From: an uncultured Ectothiorhodospiraceae bacterium
Lineage (GTDB): Bacteria; Pseudomonadota; Gammaproteobacteria; UBA9214
Length of the DNA stretch: 39,569 nt
NCBI GenBank assembly: GCA_947258545.1
Contig: CAMYJI010000022.1
Span: 1-39,569 of the forward strand
Direction: 5' to 3'
In this document: positions 33,530 through 39,569 of the stretch, piece after piece
Numbering within the stretch: the stretch's first letter is position 1
Layout: each line of letters opens with the position of its first letter
Notes under the pieces: model-generated
Told to the model about the DNA's origin: nothing
Databases searched by the model: none
What the model saw: the letters and a program-made list of their open reading frames with translations, nothing else
Position numbers and translations under genes: made by a program

Positions 33530-34060
33530 TTGAAAAATAATAATACACTAATACTGGGTATCGGAAATTCGTTGCTCTCCGACGAGGGTGCAGGTATCCA
33601 GGCGCTTGATTACCTGCGCGAGCATTATCCCGAACTCACTGACGTCGCCTTGCTGGACGGCGGGACGCTGAGTTTCACCCTGCTCCCCTATATCGAGGAC
33701 GCCGCCAGCCTTATTGTCGTGGATGCCGCCGAACTGGGGGCCGCCCCGGGCACCACCGAGGTCTTCCAGGGCGACGCCATGGACCGTTTTGCCGGGAGAC
33801 CCAGGCGCAGCGTGCACGAGGTCAGTCTGGCTGACCTGCTTGCCATCAGCCATCTCACCGGGACCCTGCCGCACAACCGTGCCCTGGTTGCCGTACAGCC
33901 GCAGCAAACCGACTGGGGATCGCAGCTCAGCGGACCGGTGGCCGCGGCGCTCCCGCGGGTGGCCCGGCATGTCGTCGATCTGACCCGGCAGTGGGCGGAC
34001 GCTGTGAAGACAGCCCGGCCGGGTTCCACGCCCATGCCGGCAGCACTGGGGAGTGGATGA
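33530..34060 (+). CDS. Hydrogenase maturation endopeptidase, HyaD/HupD/HynD type
   Basis: A 176-residue nickel-dependent protease that clips the C-terminal tail of a group 1 large subunit, here presumably HynL. The N-terminus LILGIGNSLLSDEGAG contains E19, with D65 (IVVDAAELG) and H96 (SVHEVSLADLL), the three metal ligands known from HybD. The start is TTG at 33530 with GAGGAG about nine bases upstream. It is the first gene of the operon and its stop overlaps the next start (ATGA). Confidence 0.92.
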   Translation: MKNNNTLILGIGNSLLSDEGAGIQALDYLREHYPELTDVALLDGGTLSFTLLPYIEDAASLIVVDAAELGAAPGTTEVFQGDAMDRFAGRPRRSVHEVSLADLLAISHLTGTLPHNRALVAVQPQQTDWGSQLSGPVAAALPRVARHVVDLTRQWADAVKTARPGSTPMPAALGSG

Positions 34061-34470
34061 TGGAATCAGGTACACCGCTCGATATCGACTGTGAGCCCGG
34101 CGGGGTCCACACCGGGAACGTGCTGCCGCTGTTGCATGAAATTAAACACGCCCTACAGCGCTGGCTGGAAACGGGCGAGCCAGGGATGATCGACCTGCGC
34201 AGCATTCCCATGGCGCCAGGGGAGGAAGACGAGCTGATCAGTGTCCTCGGTGAAGGCGAGGTGCATGCGCGGCTGTCGGCCCTGGGGCCGAGTGATATCT
34301 ACGAGACCCGTTATCCGGGTGTGTGGCTGGTGACGCACTACAACGATAACGAGGAGATCATGAGCCGGTTCATCGAGGTGATTGATATGCCCTCGATCCT
34401 AAAATCGCAGGCAGATGATGTGCACGACGGACAGGAACGACTTGCAGCACAACTAGGTGAACCAGATTAA
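34057..34470 (+). CDS. HupH/HyaF-like hydrogenase expression protein
   Basis: A 137-residue protein matching the HupH C-terminal domain (HyaF family): LPLLHEIKHALQRWLETGEPG, then IDLRSIPMAPGEEDEL, LGEGEVHARL and YPGVWLVTHYNDNEEIMSRFIEV. HyaF and HupH are about 285 residues with two such modules. This protein has only one, as is common in Isp-type clusters. Members are thought to help cofactor assembly of the small or large subunit. Two adjacent ATG codons (34057, 34060) are possible starts. Confidence 0.82.
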   Translation: MMESGTPLDIDCEPGGVHTGNVLPLLHEIKHALQRWLETGEPGMIDLRSIPMAPGEEDELISVLGEGEVHARLSALGPSDIYETRYPGVWLVTHYNDNEEIMSRFIEVIDMPSILKSQADDVHDGQERLAAQLGEPD

Positions 34471-34495
34471 AAAGTAGCGCATTCCGGAGGCGGCC

Positions 34496-35593
34496 ATGGC
34501 GAAGCACGAGATCCTGATCGAGACATTGCAGCGGCAAGGTATCTCGCGGCGCAGCTTCCTGAAATTCTGTGCCTCGGCGGCATCGCTGATGGCACTGCCA
34601 CCGGCCATGATCCCGGCCGTTGCCAGTGCGCTCGAACAGGCCCGGCGGCCTTCCGTGATCTGGCTGTCGTTCCAGGAGTGCACGGGCTGTACCGAGTCGC
34701 TGACGCGCTCGCACTCACCGACCGTCGAGGGGTTGATTTTCGATGCCATCTCCCTCGATTACCACCACACCCTGCAGGCCGCATCCGGACAGGCCGCGGA
34801 GGCGGCCCGTATGGCGGCCATGGAAGAGAGCTTCGGCAACTACCTCCTGGTCGTGGATGGATCCATCCCCACGGCGAATCCCGGTTATTCCACCATTGCG
34901 GGTATCAGCAACCTCGATATGCTAATGGAGACCGCCAGGGGTGCAGCCGCGATTATTTCTGTCGGGAGTTGTGCGGCATTCGGCGGCATTCCGCATGCCA
35001 GCCCGAATCCCACCGGTGCCGTAGCGGTGTCCGACCTGATTACCGACAAGCCGATTATCAACGTGCCGGGCTGTCCACCGATCCCGGTGGTCATCACCGG
35101 TGTGCTGACTCATTTCCTGACCTTCGGGACCATCCCTGCACTGGATGACCTGGGTCGTCCCAAGGCGTTCTTCGGCCAGAGCATCCACGACCGCTGTTAC
35201 CGGCGACCGTTCTATGACAAGGGGCTGTTTGCCGAGAGCTTCGACGACGAGGGTGCCAAAAAGGGCTGGTGTCTGTACAAGCTGGGCTGCAAGGGGCCGA
35301 CTACCTTCAATGCCTGCGCCACGGCCAAGTGGAATGACGGCACCAGTTTCCCGATCCAGTCCGGCCACCCCTGCCTGGGTTGTTCCGAACCGGATTTCTG
35401 GGACGGCGGTGGTTTCTACAAGCCCCTGTCCACACCGACCGGGGATATCGCCGGCACCATCATCTACGCGGCGGCCGGCGGTGTTGCCGCCGGCGTGGCC
35501 CTCGGTGCGCTCAACCATGCCCATAAGACACGCGCGCAACAGGCCCATGAGCCGGTCACCGTGGATGATCTCGACAAGGGGGGTGGACAATGA
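34496..35593 (+). CDS. hynS: Group 1e [NiFe] hydrogenase small subunit
   Basis: A 365-residue Fe-S subunit. The Tat signal is S17-RRSFLKF, so the folded enzyme is exported with HynL. The proximal cluster has ECTGCTES (C62, C65), VGSCAAFGG and VPGCPP. Further clusters come from HDRCYRR, WCLYKLGCKGP, FNACA and HPCLGCSEP. The residue between the first cysteines is Gly (CTGC), so the six-cysteine cluster of O2-tolerant enzymes is absent. A C-terminal helix (IIYAAAGGVAAGVALGALNH) anchors it. It starts after GGAGG, 25 bases from the previous gene, and overlaps isp1. Confidence 0.95.
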   Translation: MAKHEILIETLQRQGISRRSFLKFCASAASLMALPPAMIPAVASALEQARRPSVIWLSFQECTGCTESLTRSHSPTVEGLIFDAISLDYHHTLQAASGQAAEAARMAAMEESFGNYLLVVDGSIPTANPGYSTIAGISNLDMLMETARGAAAIISVGSCAAFGGIPHASPNPTGAVAVSDLITDKPIINVPGCPPIPVVITGVLTHFLTFGTIPALDDLGRPKAFFGQSIHDRCYRRPFYDKGLFAESFDDEGAKKGWCLYKLGCKGPTTFNACATAKWNDGTSFPIQSGHPCLGCSEPDFWDGGGFYKPLSTPTGDIAGTIIYAAAGGVAAGVALGALNHAHKTRAQQAHEPVTVDDLDKGGGQ

Positions 35594-36249
35594 CCGAGAC
35601 TGAATTCCTCATGTGGGTGCGTGGCCCCGCCTTCCAGGTCGCCACAATCGTCTTCGTGTTCGGGGTGGTGGTGCGCCTGCTGGAGATCCTGCTGCTGGGC
35701 AGAAAGCAGAACCTGGCCGAGGCACGCGGCTCCGCCATGGCAGGCGGCCTGCGTGCCATATTCACGCGCATATGGCCCGATCGCGGTACGCTGCAGCGCT
35801 CGACCTTTACCGTGGTTGCCGGTTTTGTATTCCATATCGGGCTGTTCGTCACCATCTTTCTGTTCGCACCGCACATCCTGTTGATCCGCGATGTCTTCGG
35901 TGTCGGCTGGGCGGCCCTGCCCACGGCCATTATCGACGCCACCACCGTGGTCACCCTCATTACACTGGTCGCGGTACTGGTTTACCGCCTGAGAAATCCG
36001 GTGCAGCGTTTTTTGTCCGGCTTCCAGGACTACTTCGTCTGGCTGGTGACCATCCTGCCGCTGCTAACCGGCTACCTGGCCTTCCACCGGATCGGGCTGT
36101 CGCCACCCATGCTGCTGGCCACTCACATCCTCAGCGTCGAACTGCTGATGGTGGCGTTCCCGTTCACCAAGCTCATGCACGCCTTTACGCTGTTCATGGC
36201 CCGCTGGTACAACGGCGCCATTGCCGGCTACCGGGGGGTGCGCTCATGA
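35590..36249 (+). CDS. isp1: Isp1, membrane b-type cytochrome subunit
   Basis: A 219-residue integral membrane protein with about five helices, related to NarI and DsrM/HdrE. It has histidines in helices suited to bind haem b (FVFHIGLFVTIF, LLATHILSVEL and FTKLMHAFTLFMARW). It should carry electrons between the exported hydrogenase and the cytoplasmic Isp2. The ATG overlaps the hynS stop by four bases and its TGA overlaps the isp2 start, a tightly coupled unit. Gene symbol assigned from the hynS-isp1-isp2-hynL order known in Thiocapsa. Confidence 0.9.
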   Translation: MTETEFLMWVRGPAFQVATIVFVFGVVVRLLEILLLGRKQNLAEARGSAMAGGLRAIFTRIWPDRGTLQRSTFTVVAGFVFHIGLFVTIFLFAPHILLIRDVFGVGWAALPTAIIDATTVVTLITLVAVLVYRLRNPVQRFLSGFQDYFVWLVTILPLLTGYLAFHRIGLSPPMLLATHILSVELLMVAFPFTKLMHAFTLFMARWYNGAIAGYRGVRS

Positions 36250-37532
36250 GCGGGCCTACGCTGGAACGCGGCATCAACACCTTCAAAGAACAGATCGATG
36301 CACCGGTTGCGGCCTTCTTCAACAGCTGCGTGCATTGCGGCATGTGCGCCGAGGCCTGCCTGTTCTACACCGAGACGCGCAACCCCGCCTTCACCCCGAT
36401 CCACAAGCTGGAGCCGTTGCGCCGGATCTGGAAATCGGAATACACCCTGTGGGGCCGGCTCGTCAGTGCGCTGGGCCTGGGCAAGAAAGTGGATGAGGAC
36501 CTGCTCGCAAAGTGGGAGCCCCTGGTCTACGACAGTTGCACGATGTGTGGACGCTGTTCCATGGTCTGCCCGGTCGGTAACGACATCGCCTACATGATCC
36601 GCAAGGTACGCGAGGGGATGGCGGCCTCGGGACATGCGCCACCCGACCTGATCGGTGCCACCAAACGTGCCGTCACCATCGGCAGCCCCATGGGGGTGAG
36701 GCTGCCGGCCCTGCAGGCACAGATCCGGCATGCAGAGAAAGAGACCGGGCTGAAGATACCGGTGGATGTGGAGGGGGCGGATTACCTGTGCACCCTGTCT
36801 TCCATGGAGATCATGAATTTCCCTGAATACATCAGTGCCATCGCGCGCATCTTCGAGCATGCCGGGGTGTCATGGACCCTGAGCAGTGTGGGTTTCGAGG
36901 CCACCAACAGCGGTATCCAGATCGGTGTCTCGGAGATCGCTGCCGAACTGGTCGGCCGCGTCGTCAAGGCGGCGGAAAAACTCAAGGTCAAGGCGGTTAT
37001 CAGCCCCGAGTGCGGCCATGCCTACATGGCGCTCCGCTGGGAGGGCCCCAACCTGATCGGGCGCCCCTACGGCTTCAAGGTGCTGCACATCCTCGAACTG
37101 CTGGACGAACTGCGCAAGGAAGGCCAACTGCGCACATCAGGCAAGGAGTCCCAGCGCCTGACCTACCACGACCCCTGCCAGGTCTCGCGCCGCGGCGGTG
37201 TGGTCGAACAACCGCGCAACCTGCTCAACATGGTGGCGGAGGACTTTGTCGAGATGCCCGAGGCCGGCACCATGAACTGGTGCTGCGGGGCCGGTGGCGG
37301 GGTAAGCACCAACGAGCGTGCCGATGAGCTGCGGCTAAAGGCCTTCAACCGCAAGAAGGCCCAGCTGGATACCGTCCAGGCCGAAGGCATCGTGTCCGCC
37401 TGTTCCAATTGCCGCATTCATCTTGAAGACGGACTGGAGAAATATCACATGGACATCCCGGTACTGAGCCTGACCGAAACCATTGCCGAACATCTCGTCG
37501 ATAAGGCGCCGGCCGGGGAGGGCTCGTCATGA
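36246..37532 (+). CDS. isp2: Isp2, HdrD-like Fe-S protein
   Basis: A 428-residue cytoplasmic protein similar to HdrD/DsrK. Two [4Fe-4S] motifs lie in the N-terminal part (CVHCGMCAEAC and CTMCGRCSMVCP). The C-terminal part has two CCG-type modules. The second is complete (DPCQVSRRGG, NWCCGAGGG and CSNC) and could bind a non-cubane [4Fe-4S] cluster. The first has only isolated cysteines (YLCTLSS, SPECGHA). The true start is ATG at 36246 at the isp1 stop; a longer open frame back to 35613 overlaps isp1 and is rejected. It may link hydrogen to thiol/disulfide or quinone chemistry. Confidence 0.92.
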   Translation: MSGPTLERGINTFKEQIDAPVAAFFNSCVHCGMCAEACLFYTETRNPAFTPIHKLEPLRRIWKSEYTLWGRLVSALGLGKKVDEDLLAKWEPLVYDSCTMCGRCSMVCPVGNDIAYMIRKVREGMAASGHAPPDLIGATKRAVTIGSPMGVRLPALQAQIRHAEKETGLKIPVDVEGADYLCTLSSMEIMNFPEYISAIARIFEHAGVSWTLSSVGFEATNSGIQIGVSEIAAELVGRVVKAAEKLKVKAVISPECGHAYMALRWEGPNLIGRPYGFKVLHILELLDELRKEGQLRTSGKESQRLTYHDPCQVSRRGGVVEQPRNLLNMVAEDFVEMPEAGTMNWCCGAGGGVSTNERADELRLKAFNRKKAQLDTVQAEGIVSACSNCRIHLEDGLEKYHMDIPVLSLTETIAEHLVDKAPAGEGSS

Positions 37533-37990
37533 CCGTGATCAGCAACGATACCGAGTTCAGACAGGCCCTGGAGGGCCTCGATGTCACTCGTCAGAGGGTG
37601 GTCGCGGCGCACTTTGTGGAGCATGTCCTCCCACTCAACAATGACGAGCGTCTGGCGCTGGTGACCCGGACCGCGGCCAACAGCGATGCCACTGAAAGTG
37701 AGTTGGTGGCGGTGCGGGATTCTGCCAGGGCCGCCACCTTCGACAGCCACACACGCTGCGGCTCCGAGGGGGACTGGTCGGAACAGGCGGGTTACTTCGT
37801 GGCGCGGGCGGCGGCAGACGCCGTGACACCGGCAGGCCAACTGCCGGGAGGCTCTGCATGGCATGCAGCACTGGGCAGCCGCATGGCACGCACCTGTGAG
37901 TTGATTGCGCGGAATGCCGCTGCAGATAACCCGGCCAGCGAGGAAATTGAAGTGCAATACCGTATCCTGTCCGATTTCCTGGATTCATAA
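37529..37990 (+). CDS. Unrecognised 153-residue protein within the hydrogenase operon
   Basis: I do not recognise the family. It is a soluble, acidic, mostly helical protein with no membrane segment, no signal peptide and only two scattered cysteines, so it is unlikely to bind a cluster. The ATG overlaps the isp2 stop (ATGA), and hynL starts 17 bases after its stop. That position between isp2 and hynL argues for a role in assembly or in the HynSL-Isp complex. It does not look like HyaE, HupG, HypC or rubredoxin. Confidence 0.8.
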   Translation: MTVISNDTEFRQALEGLDVTRQRVVAAHFVEHVLPLNNDERLALVTRTAANSDATESELVAVRDSARAATFDSHTRCGSEGDWSEQAGYFVARAAADAVTPAGQLPGGSAWHAALGSRMARTCELIARNAAADNPASEEIEVQYRILSDFLDS

Positions 37991-38006
37991 CAAGAGAGCG
38001 CCAGCC

Positions 38007-39569
38007 ATGAGTGAACGCATCGTTGTTGACCCGATCACCCGCATCGAAGGGCACCTGCGCATCGAGGCGCAGATGGATGGCAACCGCATTGCACAGGCCT
38101 GGTCGTCCGGCACCATGGTGCGCGGGATCGAGATCATCCTGCGCGATCGCGATCCGCGTGACGCCTGGGCCTTTGCCCAGCGCATTTGCGGGGTCTGCAC
38201 CCTGGTGCACGGGCTGGCCTCCATCCGTTCGGTGGAGGATGCACTGAACTACAGTATCCCGCCGAATGCCCAGCTTATCCGCAACCTGATGAATGCCGCC
38301 CAGTACGTGCACGACCATGTCATGCACTTCTACCACTTGCATGCGCTGGACTGGGTCGACGTAGTGTCCGCACTGGAGGCCGATCCCAAGGCCACCTCGG
38401 AGCTGGCCCAGTCACTGAGCAATTACCCGAAGTCATCGCCCGGCTATTTCTCCGATATGAAGAAGAAGCTCAAGGGCTTCGTCGAGGCCGGTCAACTGGG
38501 CATATTTGCCAAGGCCTACTGGGGCCACCCGGCCTACAAGCTGCCCGCCGAGGCCAACCTGATGGCTGTGTCCCATTACCTCGAAGCGCTCACCTGGCAG
38601 CGTGACGTCGCCAGGTTGCATGCCATCTTTGGCGGCAAGAACCCCCACCCTAATTTCGTGGTGGGTGGCGTGCCCTGTCCCATTGACCTGGATTCCGACT
38701 CGGCCATCAATGCCGAGCGTCTGTCCCAGGTCCAGAGCATCATTACCCAGATGCGTACCTTCGTGGACCAGGTGTACGTGCCGGACACCCTGGCCATTGC
38801 GGGCTTCTACAAGGAGTGGGGTGGACAGGGCGAAGGCCTGGGCAACTTTCTCACCTACGGCGATTTTCCCGAGAAGAGCATGGATGACCCGTCCTCCTAC
38901 CTGATACCCGCCGGCGCCATACTCAACCGCGACCTGTCGACCATTCATGATGTGGACATGAATGCCTCCGACCAGATTCAGGAATACATTGCCCACTCCT
39001 GGTATGACTACGAAGCGGGCAAGGAATCGTCCCTGCACCCTTACGCGGGCGAGACCAACCTCAATTACACCGGTCCCGAGCCACCCTACGAGCACCTCGA
39101 CGTGGACCAGTCCTATTCCTGGCTGAAGTCGCCACGCTGGAAGGGCAACGCCATGGAGGTCGGCCCGCTGGCGCGGGTATTGATGCTCTATGCCAGCGGC
39201 CACGAACAGACCCGGGAGCTGGTCGGCATGACGCTGAACAAGCTGGATATCCCGGTCGAGGCCCTGTTCTCGACCCTGGGGCGGACCGCGGCGCGCACCC
39301 TGGAGACCAAGATCATCGGCGATACCATGCAGACCTGGTACGACAACCTGATCGCCAATATCAAGGCCGGCGACACGAAGACCTTCAACGAGGCCTTGTG
39401 GGACCCGTCCAGCTGGCCCCGCGAGGCCCGTGGGGTGGGCTTTATGGAGGCGCCGCGCGGTGGCCTGGCACACTGGATCGTGATCGAGGACGGCAAGATC
39501 AAGAATTACCAGGCCGTGGTGCCGAGCACCTGGAATGCCGGCCCGCGTGATGTCAATGGCCAGCCCGGT
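38007..39569 (+). CDS. hynL: Group 1e [NiFe] hydrogenase large subunit, partial (3' end outside)
   Basis: The catalytic subunit, 521 residues visible, still open at the window end. The N-terminus VVDPITRIEGHLRIE and the L1 motif QRICGVC (C61, C64) are typical of group 1 enzymes. Further conserved segments are FVVGGVPC, GNFLTYGDFPE and GFMEAPRGGLAHWI. The second cysteine pair (DPCxxC) and the processed tail lie beyond the window. The ATG is preceded by AGAGAG. It should be matured by HypA-F and the protease at 33530 and exported with HynS via Tat. Confidence 0.96.
   Translation, partial: MSERIVVDPITRIEGHLRIEAQMDGNRIAQAWSSGTMVRGIEIILRDRDPRDAWAFAQRICGVCTLVHGLASIRSVEDALNYSIPPNAQLIRNLMNAAQYVHDHVMHFYHLHALDWVDVVSALEADPKATSELAQSLSNYPKSSPGYFSDMKKKLKGFVEAGQLGIFAKAYWGHPAYKLPAEANLMAVSHYLEALTWQRDVARLHAIFGGKNPHPNFVVGGVPCPIDLDSDSAINAERLSQVQSIITQMRTFVDQVYVPDTLAIAGFYKEWGGQGEGLGNFLTYGDFPEKSMDDPSSYLIPAGAILNRDLSTIHDVDMNASDQIQEYIAHSWYDYEAGKESSLHPYAGETNLNYTGPEPPYEHLDVDQSYSWLKSPRWKGNAMEVGPLARVLMLYASGHEQTRELVGMTLNKLDIPVEALFSTLGRTAARTLETKIIGDTMQTWYDNLIANIKAGDTKTFNEALWDPSSWPREARGVGFMEAPRGGLAHWIVIEDGKIKNYQAVVPSTWNAGPRDVNGQPG

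Noticed and set aside
35613..36245. 211-residue N-terminal extension of Isp2
   Set aside because: It overlaps isp1 in another frame and has no similarity to HdrD-type proteins. The ATG at 36246 gives a normal family N-terminus.
38433..39473. 346-residue minus-strand open frame opposite hynL
   Set aside because: Antisense to a conserved hydrogenase large subunit. No ribosome site or known motif.
1..39569. CRISPR arrays, tRNA or rRNA genes
   Set aside because: No regularly spaced direct repeats and no recognisable tRNA or rRNA segments were seen on either strand.

Overview
The window reads as the chromosome of a GC-rich gammaproteobacterium that can live anaerobically, most likely a sulfur-oxidising or phototrophic Chromatiales-type organism. 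This placement is an inference. It rests on the Isp-type [NiFe] hydrogenase order hynS-isp1-isp2-hynL (known from purple sulfur bacteria such as Thiocapsa), a four-cysteine FNR, proteobacterial-type GshA, and the general protein style. No rRNA or tRNA gene was recognised, so lineage is not fixed.

Region by region. (1) 1-1189 is a complete IS5-family insertion sequence whose left end coincides with the first base of the window. (2) 1306-7219 is a long minus-strand run: a uracil-DNA-glycosylase-like protein, a hypothetical protein, five small or medium membrane proteins, a ceramidase-like (CREST) membrane protein, a DUF2784 protein, an M48 lipoprotein protease and an HPP-family membrane protein. 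(3) 7431-10564 holds purine genes: purE-purK on the minus strand, divergent from purC and a DUF302 gene. (4) 10725-15870 holds a hypothetical gene, a YjdF-like membrane protein, gshA (glutamate-cysteine ligase, apparently using a non-standard start codon), fnr and hemN.

(5) 16181-20753 is a four-gene operon for a cytoplasmic group-3b-type NAD(P)-linked [NiFe] hydrogenase (beta, gamma, delta, alpha). Its large subunit continues past the normal C-terminal processing site into a domain resembling the hydrogenase maturation endopeptidase, which is the most unusual single feature here. (6) 20804-28454 holds a hypE-CBS-antiporter operon (minus strand), a KefB-like antiporter and a CtpF-like P-type ATPase (plus strand). 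(7) 28481-33386 is the minus-strand maturation operon hypC-hypA-hypB-hypD-hypF. (8) 33530 to the end is a plus-strand operon for a periplasm-facing, membrane-bound group-1e (Isp-type) hydrogenase: maturation protease, HupH/HyaF-like chaperone, hynS, isp1, isp2, an unrecognised 153-residue protein and hynL, which runs off the window.

How they work together. HypA-F build and insert the NiFe(CN)2CO centre for both hydrogenases. The stand-alone protease at 33530 probably processes HynL, while the 3b enzyme carries a protease-like domain on its own large subunit. FNR is encoded in the window, and two FNR-type palindromes are present: 16041-16054, between hemN and the 3b operon, and 33459-33472, between hypC and the 1e operon. 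Each sits at the classical -41.5 distance from a plausible -10 element (for hemN and for the 1e operon). Together they suggest a locally encoded oxygen switch for haem synthesis and hydrogen metabolism. Three ion transporters lie inside the hydrogenase region, one of them translationally coupled to hypE.
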